The notes: generated by a model from the sequence alone, not told the origin. A stretch of DNA of 64,000 nucleotides from Pollutimonas bauzanensis (GCF_900129885.1 NZ_FQXE01000001.1:124001-188000), one strand, 5' to 3'. Counted from the first letter of the stretch, positions 54,234 to 62,305 are shown. Made by a program: numbers and translations.

Positions 54234-56399
54234 TTAGAACTGCATGCGCGCCGAGAGAAAAACCTCCCGGCCGCGCCCGACTTCCAGACCACCGCTGTAG
54301 TAGACACCCGCGTAGTAGTATTTGTCCGTGAGGTTCTTTGCGTGGAGCCTGAAGGTGGTCGGAGTGCCGCCGACCTTGGTCTCGTAGCTCACACCGGCAT
54401 CCCACAGCGTATAGCCGGGAATGAAACCGCTGTTTTGCGCATCCACCGGCCGGCTGCCGACGTAGTTGATCATGGTGTCCACTGACAGGCCCGGTGCTGA
54501 AGCGAGGGCATAGCGCGCGCCGAGCGCTCCCTTCCAGCGCGGCACGCCCTCGCTGCGCTTGCCCAGCGAGGTGGTGTCGGTCACATCTTCCAACTCGGTG
54601 TCCAGGTAGGCGACATTGCCCAGCATGGTCAGGCCATGGGTGATGCGGGCGGTGGCGTTGACTTCGATGCCGCGATGGTGGAAGCGCCCGTTGCTGACGT
54701 AGTCATTGGCGGTGTCGAGGTAGCTGGCATCGCGCTTGATGTCGAACAGCGCCACGCCCACGTTGACGTTTTGGTTGACGTCCGCCTTTAGGCCGATTTC
54801 GTACTGCTCGGACTCGATGGCATCCGTCGGCTGGTTCGCGTTGTTGGCGTTGTAGGGCGCGTAGTCGCCTTTCTCGAACCCACGCGAATAGCTGACATAG
54901 GTCATCACGCTTTCGGTTGGCCGGTAGATCAGCGCACCGGTAGGCACGAACACGTTCTTGTCCTGTGGCAGCGCCGTCGCGGACAGGTTTTGCGCCTTGT
55001 ACCAAATATAGCGACCACCCAGCAGCACCTGAAATTGGTCGCTTAGACTGATCAAATCACTGGCGAAGACCGAGCTCTCCTTGATGCTGGAGCGAAATTC
55101 AATGTCCTGCTCTGGGCCAAAGTCCCAGTGCGGCGGCTGCGCCGGATGGCGGATGTTGCCCACCGAGATGTCGCCCACGCTGATGCCCCCCGTGCTTTCC
55201 ACGAAGTCCCAGTACGGGCTTTTGTCGCGGAACTGGCGGTACGAGGCGCCCACGAAGAGGTCGTGATAGAGCTTGCCCGTCGCGAACTTGCCGGCCAGGT
55301 AGGATTGCAAAGACCAAGTGGTGAACACCTCGCCGCGCGACTGGTACAGGTCGGCGTAACCGATGTCGCCGTTGGGCTGGATGTCGAACAGATCGACGTA
55401 GCCGCCGTGGCGTTCGACCTGCGAGTAATTGGCCTGAGTGATCGAGGCCCAGTTGTCGTTGAGGGTGTAATCGAACTTGGCTTCCAGGTTGTACGCCTCG
55501 GTCTTGTGGCGATACCACGACGGCGAAAGCGCATCGCGCCGATCTACCTTGGGCGGCAACACATAGCTGGAAGGGTCCAGCGAGTTGACGCGGCCGCTCT
55601 GGTCGGCGCGCAGCAATGGATCCGACATGGCGCTTTTCCAGGCCCAGTCAGCATTCAATTGCAGCAGCGCGCGATCACTGAAGCGCACATCCGTGGCCAG
55701 CCCAACGAACTTGCGTTCCAGGTCCCCCATGTGGTCGAAGTCGCCGACCTTTTCGTAGCCGGCATTCAGGCGATAGCCCACCGCCCCATCGGCGAGAGAC
55801 GAACTGGTATCGACCGCCGCGTAGCGGCCTTGCAGCGACGAGCCTTGGAGGGACACATTGGTGAATGGGTCGCGGGTGGGCCGCTTGGGAATGTAGTTGA
55901 TGGTGCCGCCAGGCGAGTTGAAACCGTACAGAAAACCAGACGGCCCCTTGAGCACGTCCACGCGCTCGACCAGTTCCAGCGGTACATCGTAGTGCGGTGC
56001 GAGGGCCAGGCCATCGCGGCGGATGGTATTGAAGTTGTCCATCGCAAAGCCACGCAGGCGGAAGTTGTCGAAGCCGCCACCATAAGACGAACTGAGCACC
56101 GAGGGATCAATCACAAGTACGTCGCGCACTGTACGGGGCGACGTCTCAGCCAGAATCTGCGGGCCGTAGCTCTGGATAGCGAGCGGCACTTCCATTGTGT
56201 CCTTGGCGCCAAACGCGCCGGCATTGACCTCGAATGCCTTGTTCAAAGGAGCTGCAGTGACAGTCACGGTCCCCAATTCCGTCACCGGACCCTGCGGCTC
56301 GGATTGTGCAAGCGCAAATGCCCCTTTGAAACCGGCCACGATTAAAGTCGCTAGTAAAGCTCTTTTGAACACGGTCCGGGCTGCCTTGCGGATGCGCAT
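54234..56399 (-). CDS. TonB-dependent siderophore-type receptor, first gene of the island
   Basis: A 721-residue outer-membrane receptor. It has a signal (LLATLIVAGFKGAFALAQ), TonB box-like ELGTVTVTAAP, plug motifs (VLVIDPSVLSSSYGGGFDNFRLRGFAMDN; LVERVDVLKGPSGFLYGFNSPGGTINYIPKRPT) and a barrel ending RGREVFLSARMQF with the C-terminal Phe needed for BAM recognition. ATG at 56399 has AGAGG 9 nt upstream. It starts the biosynthetic unit and is preceded by operator site A, so uptake and synthesis are co-regulated. Confidence 0.92.
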   Translation of the reverse strand: MRIRKAARTVFKRALLATLIVAGFKGAFALAQSEPQGPVTELGTVTVTAAPLNKAFEVNAGAFGAKDTMEVPLAIQSYGPQILAETSPRTVRDVLVIDPSVLSSSYGGGFDNFRLRGFAMDNFNTIRRDGLALAPHYDVPLELVERVDVLKGPSGFLYGFNSPGGTINYIPKRPTRDPFTNVSLQGSSLQGRYAAVDTSSSLADGAVGYRLNAGYEKVGDFDHMGDLERKFVGLATDVRFSDRALLQLNADWAWKSAMSDPLLRADQSGRVNSLDPSSYVLPPKVDRRDALSPSWYRHKTEAYNLEAKFDYTLNDNWASITQANYSQVERHGGYVDLFDIQPNGDIGYADLYQSRGEVFTTWSLQSYLAGKFATGKLYHDLFVGASYRQFRDKSPYWDFVESTGGISVGDISVGNIRHPAQPPHWDFGPEQDIEFRSSIKESSVFASDLISLSDQFQVLLGGRYIWYKAQNLSATALPQDKNVFVPTGALIYRPTESVMTYVSYSRGFEKGDYAPYNANNANQPTDAIESEQYEIGLKADVNQNVNVGVALFDIKRDASYLDTANDYVSNGRFHHRGIEVNATARITHGLTMLGNVAYLDTELEDVTDTTSLGKRSEGVPRWKGALGARYALASAPGLSVDTMINYVGSRPVDAQNSGFIPGYTLWDAGVSYETKVGGTPTTFRLHAKNLTDKYYYAGVYYSGGLEVGRGREVFLSARMQF

Positions 56400-56495
56400 A
56401 CCACTACCTCTGTCATCTGGGGCTAACGAGCGGACGGTGCGGAACATGATAGGAACGAAAGGCTGCCCCAACCCTGTCTACTCTTAAATTTATTA

Positions 56496-56512
56496 GAATG
56501 TTATAACATAAC
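56496..56512. promoter_or_regulatory. Zur-like palindromic operator (site A)
   Basis: GAATGTTATAACATAAC has a perfect 12-bp core palindrome (56498-56509), ~97 bp upstream of the TonB-receptor start. It strongly resembles Zur boxes (ATGTTATA...TATAACAT) and not the Fur box. On the minus strand it lies between a TTATTG (-35-like) and a TAATAA (-10-like) 16 nt apart, a position expected for a repressor site. Confidence 0.6.
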
Positions 56513-56619
56513 AATAAATTGGGCAATAAAAAATGCATGGACCTTGTAGTATGGAATTTGATTCATCTCCATCCCAGCTAATACATATATTGATCGACAG
56601 CACTGACTCCCGGTACTTG

Positions 56620-56884
56620 ACATTATGGTAGATGCCGTTGCTAAAGCGGGCGACCACCACCGCCGCCAGCAACACCGGACCCAGGGTATCCTGCGCGACC
56701 CACAGCACGCCGCAAGCAACGACTGCGAGCAGGCCGACTTCGAAACTCCGGTTTCTCCAGAGGCATGCGGCGCAGTTGCGCCCGCAGGCGCGTCCGCAAG
56801 TCGTGAGTGGCCTGCGCCATGTGCCCGCGGCAGTCGAAGCCTTGCGCGCGCCAGCGCAATGCGGTGGCCAAAAGCGGCGCGCGG
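56620..56884 (-). pseudogene. Broken gene fragment downstream of the intact pilin gene
   Basis: After five codons shared with the TadG-like gene (MTARR) the sequence diverges. One frame reads PLLATALRWRAQGFDCRG and on to MPLEKPEF; another then reads VGLLAVVACGVLWVAQDTLG and a hydrophobic segment. Together they look like one small membrane protein split by a frameshift and lacking both ends. No family was recognised. The rest of the 485-bp stretch between the TonB receptor and the pilin gene holds only operator site A and AT-rich DNA. Confidence 0.45.
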
Positions 56885-57292
56885 TCATTGGGCGCCGGCG
56901 TTGCCGGTGAACGATTTGAGGGTCTTGGCCGCGGTTTGGGCGGCGGCGGCTTCGGCGGCGGTCTGCGCCATGCGCGATTGCTCGGAGCCGTCCTCGCCGG
57001 CCAGTTCCTTGGCCATGGCGGCGGTCTGCGAGCGCACGACCTGGCCAAACAATTGATACACGGCAATCGCGGCCACGGCCACGAGCGCCACCACGATGAT
57101 GTATTCGGTCATGCCCTGGCCGCGTTGCCCGGCGGGTCGTTTTTGCACGGTGCTCTCCTGGCGGATATTCAGGATTGCAGTGTGATCGCGCGAGGGCCTG
57201 CGCACAATTCGCAAATGCCGGGGTAGGCAAAATCAGCAAGGGGCCCGCCCGGCGCATCACCCCGCGAAGTATTCGAGCACGATAGGGTAAAG
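56876..57292. repeat. Right copy of the island-flanking duplication
   Basis: Counterpart of 43703-43929. It contains the intact pilin gene, its leader and the 3' end of lysE. The two copies differ at scattered positions (for example LYPIVLEYFAG here and LYPIMLEHFAG at the left), so the duplication is either old or came from a related strain. Confidence 0.85.
56885..57148 (-). CDS. Flp/type IVb pilin
   Basis: An 87-residue prepilin starting at GTG 57148 with GGAG 7-10 nt upstream. The N-terminus RGQGMTEYIIVVALVAV fits the type IVb rule: cleavage after Gly10 leaves Gln-Gly-Met-Thr-Glu-Tyr, with Glu at +5 and Tyr at +6, then a hydrophobic helix. The C-terminal half is Ala/Gln/Glu-rich. It is the only intact major-pilin candidate, yet the island places it 13 kb upstream of the other tad genes. 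No prepilin peptidase is in the window. Confidence 0.85.
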   Translation of the reverse strand: MQKRPAGQRGQGMTEYIIVVALVAVAAIAVYQLFGQVVRSQTAAMAKELAGEDGSEQSRMAQTAAEAAAAQTAAKTLKSFTGNAGAQ

Positions 57293-57865
57293 CGAGGTGA
57301 CCAGCAGCAGCGCCATGCCGATATTGAAGCGCTGCACCGACCTGGGCTGGCGCAGCAGCCGGCGCAAAGCGCTGCCGAACAGCGTCCATACGCTGATGCT
57401 TGGGAAGTTGACCATGGACAGCACCAGGGTCGCCACGATCAGGTTCCGGAAGAACCCTTCCTGCGGCGTATAGGTGGCGACAATGCCGACCGCCATGATC
57501 CACGCCTTGGGATTGACCCACTGGAAGGCGGCCGCCTCCAGGAAGGTGAAAGGCTTGCTGCGCGCCGCGGCGCCGTCCACGCCGCCCGCCCGCGCGATGC
57601 GCCAGGCCAGATAGAGCAGATAGGCCGCCCCCGCATACTTCAGGGCCGTATACAGCATGGGCATGGCCTCGAACACCGTGCCCAGGCCCGCGCCCACCAG
57701 CAAGAGCATGAGCGCCACCCCGGCGCTGATACCCAGCATGTGGGGCAGTGTGCGGCGATAACCGAAAGTGGCCCCGGATGCGGTCAGCATCACATTGTTG
57801 GGGCCCGGGGTGATGGAGCTGACAAAGGCAAACAGGGCCAGGGACAGCAGTACGGTCAGGGTCAT
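57257..57865 (-). CDS. LysE/RhtB family amino acid exporter
   Basis: A 202-residue inner-membrane protein with six helices and the family motif FAFVSSITPGPNNVMLTASGATFGYRRTLPHMLGI. Members export amino acids. ATG at 57865 is chosen since LysE proteins start there. It diverges from a MocR regulator, a frequent arrangement, so the regulator probably controls it. Confidence 0.9.
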   Translation of the reverse strand: MTLTVLLSLALFAFVSSITPGPNNVMLTASGATFGYRRTLPHMLGISAGVALMLLLVGAGLGTVFEAMPMLYTALKYAGAAYLLYLAWRIARAGGVDGAAARSKPFTFLEAAAFQWVNPKAWIMAVGIVATYTPQEGFFRNLIVATLVLSMVNFPSISVWTLFGSALRRLLRQPRSVQRFNIGMALLLVTSLYPIVLEYFAG

Positions 57866-57929
57866 GGACGTTTCCGCGAAGTGGACAGAATGGCTACCAG
57901 GCATCATGCTACCCTGCGCGCCCAATACA

Positions 57930-57966
57930 GTACCGGTACAATTATCCAGTTCAATATAAAAACTGG
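57930..57966. promoter_or_regulatory. Symmetric sites in the lysE/mocR spacer
   Basis: GTACCGGTAC (57930-57939) is a perfect 10-bp palindrome. CCAGTT (57946-57951) and AACTGG (57961-57966) flank an AT-rich 9-nt core. Both lie within 60 bp of the mocR ATG and are candidate binding sites for MocR. Confidence 0.4.
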
Positions 57967-57981
57967 CCTGGTCGGTTTACC

Positions 57982-59439
57982 ATGACACATCCCTCCTTTG
58001 CATCCACCTGGGCGCCGCTGCGGCAGTCGGGCGTATCGCTCGCCGATCAGTTGAGCGAGCATTTCAGCCAGCGTATCCGCAATCATGGCCTGCGCGCAGG
58101 CATGCGCCTGCCGTCGGTGCGGGCAATGGCCGAGGAAGCCGGACTCAGCCGCTTTACCGTGGTGCAGGCCTACGATCGCCTGGTCGCGCAGGGGCTGGTC
58201 CAGTCGCGGCGCGGCGCGGGCTTTTATGTCTGCCCGCCCGCCGCTGTCGCCGCCCCGCCCGCCGCCGCTGCCGGCGCGCTGGCTCCCGGCGCCGCGTTCG
58301 ACACGCCTTTCCTGCTGCGCAGCATGTTCCGCGAAGGGGCCCCGCCCGACATGCCGGGCGGGGCGGGCCTGCTGCCGCCCGCCTGGCTGGATCACGGAAT
58401 GGTTTCGGCGGCGGTGCGTTCGGTGGGCCGCAGCGTCGGCCGCAGCCTGTTGAGCTACGGCGTGCCGCAAGGCTTCAGGGCGCTGCGCCAGCAGATCGCC
58501 TCGGTCTTGCAGGCGCAGGATGTTCCCGCGCACCCCGACCATCATCTGATGACGGTGTCGGGCGTCACCCATGGCCTCGATCTTATCGTGCGTTCAGTCG
58601 TCCAGCCGGGCGACACGGTGCTGGTGGAAGATCCCGGATGGTTCCTGATTTTCGGACGGCTGGCGGCGCTGGGCGCGCGGGTGGTGGGCGTGCCGCGCCT
58701 GGCCGATGGCCCGGATGTGCAGGCCCTGGCGCGACTGGCCGAAACGCATCGCCCCAAGCTGTTCATCGTGAATACCGCGGTCCATAATCCCACCGGCCAT
58801 ACCTTGTCGGCCGGCATCGCCTACGAGGTTCTGCGCATTGCCGAGCGGCACGATTTCCTGCTGGTCGAAGACGATACTTATGCCGATTTCCATCCGGGCG
58901 CGCCGGTGCGCCTGGCCGCGCTGGACCGCCTGAACCGGGTATTGCTGGTGGGCGGGTATTCCAAGACGCTGGCCGCCAGCCTGCGCGTCGCTTATGTGGC
59001 GGGCGCCCCGGCCCTGATAGAGAAGCTGGTGGATGTCAAGCTGCTGGGCGGACTCACGACGCCGGAGCTGGGCGAACAGGTGGTCTGCCGCATACTGGTC
59101 GAAGGGCAATACCGGCGCCATGTCGAGCGGCTGCGAGCGCGCGTCGATCAGGCGCGCGACCAATGCCTCAAGACCCTGCAGGCGATGGGTTGCTCGATTG
59201 CGCATGAATCCCATGCCGGCATGTTCGTGTGGGTGGACTGCGGCGTCGATACCGAAGCCCTCGCGCGCCAAGCGGCTGCGCAGGGTGTCCTGTTTGCGCC
59301 CGGCGTGCTGTTTTCGCCACGCCAGGCGCCCTCCTCCCATCTTCGGGTGGCGGTGTCCATGGTGGACAACCGGCATGGCTGGGAGGTGCTGGAAAACCTG
59401 CTGCGGCAGGAGCGGAAAAATCGCCGTTTGAAATCATAG
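57982..59439 (+). CDS. MocR/PdxR-type GntR regulator with aminotransferase domain
   Basis: A 485-residue protein. A GntR winged helix occupies about 20-90 (GVSLADQLSEHFSQRIRNHGL; LPSVRAMAEEAGLSRFTVVQAYDRLVAQGLV). A linker follows, then a fold-type I aminotransferase domain with FIVNTAVHNPTGHTLS and the PLP lysine in LLVGGYSKTLAASLRVAYVAG. MocR proteins use PLP-amino acid adducts as signals. The neighbour on the other side of the spacer is a LysE exporter. Confidence 0.93.
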   Translation: MTHPSFASTWAPLRQSGVSLADQLSEHFSQRIRNHGLRAGMRLPSVRAMAEEAGLSRFTVVQAYDRLVAQGLVQSRRGAGFYVCPPAAVAAPPAAAAGALAPGAAFDTPFLLRSMFREGAPPDMPGGAGLLPPAWLDHGMVSAAVRSVGRSVGRSLLSYGVPQGFRALRQQIASVLQAQDVPAHPDHHLMTVSGVTHGLDLIVRSVVQPGDTVLVEDPGWFLIFGRLAALGARVVGVPRLADGPDVQALARLAETHRPKLFIVNTAVHNPTGHTLSAGIAYEVLRIAERHDFLLVEDDTYADFHPGAPVRLAALDRLNRVLLVGGYSKTLAASLRVAYVAGAPALIEKLVDVKLLGGLTTPELGEQVVCRILVEGQYRRHVERLRARVDQARDQCLKTLQAMGCSIAHESHAGMFVWVDCGVDTEALARQAAAQGVLFAPGVLFSPRQAPSSHLRVAVSMVDNRHGWEVLENLLRQERKNRRLKS

Positions 59440-59490
59440 CGGGTCGGGCGTATCCTCTTCCCGGAACGTCAAGCTACTACGGGAAATACG

Positions 59491-60261
59491 ATGACATGGT
59501 CCGCCAAGCAGTACACGACTTTTGAAAACGAACGGACGCGCCCCGTGCGCGACCTGGTCGCCGCCTTGCCCATGCACGAGGCGCGCCTCGCCATAGACCT
59601 GGGCTGCGGCCCCGGCAATTCCACGGAGGTCCTGGCGCAGCGGTTTCCCGGCGCCGCCGTCAGCGGCGTGGACAGTTCCGCCGACATGATCGCGGCGGCC
59701 CGCAAGCGCTTGCCCGGGATAAGCTTCGAGCAGGCCGATATTCAAACCTGGGATCCGCCGGAAAAGTTCGACGTGATATTGGCGAACGCGTCCTTGCAAT
59801 GGCTGCCGGACCACGCCGCGCTCTATCCTCGCCTTGCCGGCAAGCTCGCCCCGGGGGGCAGCCTGGCCGTGCAGACGCCCGACAATCTTGAAGAGCCGGC
59901 CCACCGGCTATTGCGCGAAGTGGCGGCCGCCGGCCCGTGGGCCGGCAAGGTGGCCGGAGCCAGGCACCCCGAGCGGCACAGCGCCGCCTGGTACTACGAA
60001 CTTCTGAAGCCCCATTGCGCCCGGGTCGATGTGTGGCGCACCACCTACTACCATCCGCTGGCGGGGGGCGCCGCGGCGGTGGTGGAATGGTTCAAGGGTT
60101 CCGCCCTGCGGCCTTATCTCGACCTGCTGGACGATGCCGAACAGGCGGCGTTTCTTGAACGCTACGAGGCCGCCGTGGCGCAGGCGTATCCGGCCCTGCC
60201 CGACGGCACCGTGCTGCTGCCATTCCCCAGGCTTTTCATCGTCGCCGGCTCGCTATACTGA
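59491..60261 (+). CDS. tam: Trans-aconitate 2-methyltransferase
   Basis: A 256-residue SAM-dependent methyltransferase. Motif I is AIDLGCGPGNSTEVLAQRFP, followed by GVDSSADMIAAARKRLP and ILANASLQWLPDH, the block typical of Tam. Tam methylates trans-aconitate, a by-product that inhibits the TCA cycle. Full length. It lies 51 bp after mocR and may be read through from it. Confidence 0.92.
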   Translation: MTWSAKQYTTFENERTRPVRDLVAALPMHEARLAIDLGCGPGNSTEVLAQRFPGAAVSGVDSSADMIAAARKRLPGISFEQADIQTWDPPEKFDVILANASLQWLPDHAALYPRLAGKLAPGGSLAVQTPDNLEEPAHRLLREVAAAGPWAGKVAGARHPERHSAAWYYELLKPHCARVDVWRTTYYHPLAGGAAAVVEWFKGSALRPYLDLLDDAEQAAFLERYEAAVAQAYPALPDGTVLLPFPRLFIVAGSLY

Positions 60262-60309
60262 CCATCGACGCGGCAGGCGCCGAATCCCGGGAAAACGGCG
60301 GCGCGCCGG

Positions 60310-60651
60310 CTAGGCCGCCGTGACCGCCGCCTGCATGCCAAAAACGAATCCCAGGGAAATGATGGTCAATACCAGCGCCGCGATCGCGGCGTAGCGGTAG
60401 TCGCGTTCAAACAGGAAAACGGCCAGCATCAGCGCCACGCGCAATACCGGCAGCAGGATGAACAGCGCGATGCCCGCGCTCACGACGTCGATGCCGGACA
60501 GCGCCGCCAGGCGGTTTGAACCGGCCGGCCAGCCGGCCGCGGCCAGCGCCAGGCCCAGGGCGATCACGCCCGATGCCAGGCCGGTGCCATAGCGCAGCAC
60601 CACGGCCAGAATCCGCTCGAGCCTGGGATGGCCGGCCGCGCCGCTCTTCAT
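60310..60651 (-). CDS. DUF1634 membrane protein
   Basis: A 113-residue protein with three helices (LRYGTGLASGVIALGLALAAAGW; SAGIALFILLPVLRVALMLAVFLF; IAALVLTIISLGFVFGM). DUF1634 proteins are usually encoded with TauE/SafE permeases, as here: its ATG at 60651 overlaps the stop of that gene. Probably an accessory subunit of the exporter. Confidence 0.85.
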   Translation of the reverse strand: MKSGAAGHPRLERILAVVLRYGTGLASGVIALGLALAAAGWPAGSNRLAALSGIDVVSAGIALFILLPVLRVALMLAVFLFERDYRYAAIAALVLTIISLGFVFGMQAAVTAA

Positions 60652-61511
60652 GCCGCGCTCCAGGGCACATGGATATCGAATGCGCTCAGGAACATCTGTA
60701 TCGCCAGGGCGATGAGCACCGCGACAAACAGCAAGCGGATCCGCTCGCTGGACACGGCCATGAGAATGCGCGCGCCCAGCAGCGCGCCCAGGACGGATCC
60801 CAGCGCCACCGGCCCCGCGATCGCCGGCACGATATCGCCGCGGACGAAATAGGCGCCGGCGCTGGCGGCCGCCGTCACCCCGATCATGAAATTGGAAGTC
60901 GCGGACGATACCTTGATGGGCAGGCGCAAGGCGCTGTCCATGGCCGGGATCTTGAGCACCCCGCTGCCTATGCCCAGCAGGGCGGAGACGAGCCCCGCCC
61001 CGTACATGAGGGTCATGCCCATGGGCACGCGCTGCACCCGATACGCAATGTCGCGCCCGAGGCCGCGGTCGGGATAGCTGGAGTGCAGCTTCAAGGCGCT
61101 CGCCCATCCGCCGGTATCCCCCGCCGGGGCCGCGCCGGCGGGCTCGCCGCGCCGCGCAAGCATTTGCCAGGCCGACAGGGCCAGGATAAGGGCAAAAAGA
61201 AAGTATAGAAAAGCGATGGGCAGCACGCCTATCAGAAAGACGCCCGTCAGCGCACCCAGGGTCGTGGCGGTCTCCAGCACGATGGACAAACGGATATTGG
61301 TGAGCCCGCCCTTCAGGAATGGCGCGGCGCTGCCGCAAGAGCAGGCGATCACCGACACAATGCTGGCGGCAATCGCGGTGTGGATGCCTACGCCGCCGAA
61401 CACGGTAAGAATGGGCACGATGAAAATCCCGCTGGCCATGCCCAGCATCCCGCCCAGGGCGCTGGCTCCCAGCGCTACGGCAAACAGCCATGCCCCGAAT
61501 TCAAGATCCAC
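60648..61511 (-). CDS. TauE/SafE family permease
   Basis: A 287-residue protein with about eight helices in two repeats (ALGGMLGMASGIFIVPILTVFGGV; GLVSALLGIGSGVLKIPAM, the glycine-rich signature of both halves). The family carries sulfite, sulfoacetate or other organosulfur anions. The start is GTG at 61511. It follows the GntR gene by 15 bp and is presumably under its control. Confidence 0.9.
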   Translation of the reverse strand: MDLEFGAWLFAVALGASALGGMLGMASGIFIVPILTVFGGVGIHTAIAASIVSVIACSCGSAAPFLKGGLTNIRLSIVLETATTLGALTGVFLIGVLPIAFLYFLFALILALSAWQMLARRGEPAGAAPAGDTGGWASALKLHSSYPDRGLGRDIAYRVQRVPMGMTLMYGAGLVSALLGIGSGVLKIPAMDSALRLPIKVSSATSNFMIGVTAAASAGAYFVRGDIVPAIAGPVALGSVLGALLGARILMAVSSERIRLLFVAVLIALAIQMFLSAFDIHVPWSAA

Positions 61512-61526
61512 CCTGGCGCTTCCCTT

Positions 61527-62273
61527 TCACAGCCCGGCCGGCGCGCGCCGGCTCAGGCGGGTGGCGAACCGGATCAGATCGCCCCGGTAATAAAGCTTTT
61601 CATAGTCGATGGGGGTGTTTCCCTCGGAATACGAGGTGCGCTCGATCAGGAAGACCGGGCTGCCGACCGGGATGCCCAGGGCCGCGGCCACGGCGGATTC
61701 GGCCGCAACGGCTTCCAGCCGGTACTCGGCCTCCAGCAGCGGAATATTGTATTTCTGCTCGAGCAGCATGAAAATGGGCTCGGCCTCCAGGTCATGGGTG
61801 ATGACCTGCTCGCCGATTTCCAGTGGCAGATAAGTTTCATCGAACGACATGGCCACGCCGTCGGCCAGACGCAGCCGCTGGATTTTCATGACGCGCGCGC
61901 CGGTCGCCAGCGCAAGCTGGCGGGCGACCGCATCGCTGGCGGCCACGACCTGGCTGTCCATCAGGCGCGCCGTCGGCTTGCGCCCCAGCGCCTGCATGTC
62001 TTCCACGAAGCCGCTCAGTTCGGTGAGTTCCTGCGTGATTTTCGGCGAGGCCACGAACGTGCCTCTGCCGCGCCGGATTTCGACGAGTTCGCGACGGGCC
62101 AGATTCTGAATGGCCTTGCGCACCGTCGTCCGGCTGACGTTGAACTGTTCGACCAGGCGGTCTTCATTCGGAAGCTGGGCGCCCGCGGGCAAGACGCCCT
62201 TGAGGATGTCCGCCGCAAGCGCGGTTTCCACTCGCGCATAAAGCGGAGTGGGGTCGAGGAAATTTCCGTTCAT
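61527..62273 (-). CDS. GntR-family regulator with UTRA domain (HutC subfamily)
   Basis: A 248-residue regulator. The N-terminal winged helix is PLYARVETALAADILKGVL...FNVSRTTVRKAIQNLARRELVEIRRGRGTFVA, and the C-terminal UTRA ligand-binding domain covers about 95-240. ATG at 62273 puts a perfect palindrome just upstream; an alternative ATG at 62288 lies inside it. It likely represses its own operon with tauE/DUF1634. The ligand is unknown. Confidence 0.9.
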   Translation of the reverse strand: MNGNFLDPTPLYARVETALAADILKGVLPAGAQLPNEDRLVEQFNVSRTTVRKAIQNLARRELVEIRRGRGTFVASPKITQELTELSGFVEDMQALGRKPTARLMDSQVVAASDAVARQLALATGARVMKIQRLRLADGVAMSFDETYLPLEIGEQVITHDLEAEPIFMLLEQKYNIPLLEAEYRLEAVAAESAVAAALGIPVGSPVFLIERTSYSEGNTPIDYEKLYYRGDLIRFATRLSRRAPAGL

Positions 62274-62283
62274 GCGGCATAAT

Positions 62284-62305
62284 GACATAATGACGTCATT
62301 ATGTC
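62284..62305. promoter_or_regulatory. 22-bp perfect palindrome, GntR operator
   Basis: Arm GACATAATGAC followed directly by its exact complement, no spacer, 10 bp upstream of the GntR ATG. Its length, symmetry and position fit an autoregulatory operator. Confidence 0.7.

Larger units (their letters stand above)
43930..56875 (-). other. Genomic island: putative metallophore synthesis, export and uptake
   Basis: About 13 kb, nine genes all on the minus strand, inserted between two copies of a pilin/lysE-end segment inside the tad locus. Gene order by transcription: TonB receptor, Y4yA-type decarboxylase, SbnB-like, MATE, HisC-like, SbnA-like; then, behind a second operator, DUF2946, TonB receptor, PepSY protein. 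Codon choice and base composition look less GC-extreme than the flanks by eye. No integrase or transposase is present, so homologous recombination of a duplicated flank is more likely than phage- or IS-type integration. Confidence 0.75.

Noticed and set aside
43930-56875. Integrative element, prophage or composite transposon
   Set aside because: No integrase, transposase, tRNA target or terminal inverted repeat is visible; the flanks are a duplicated gene segment.
56493-57521. 342-codon minus-strand frame covering the pilin region
   Set aside because: It reads the pilin gene out of frame; the real gene is 56885-57148 with a prepilin motif and ribosome site.
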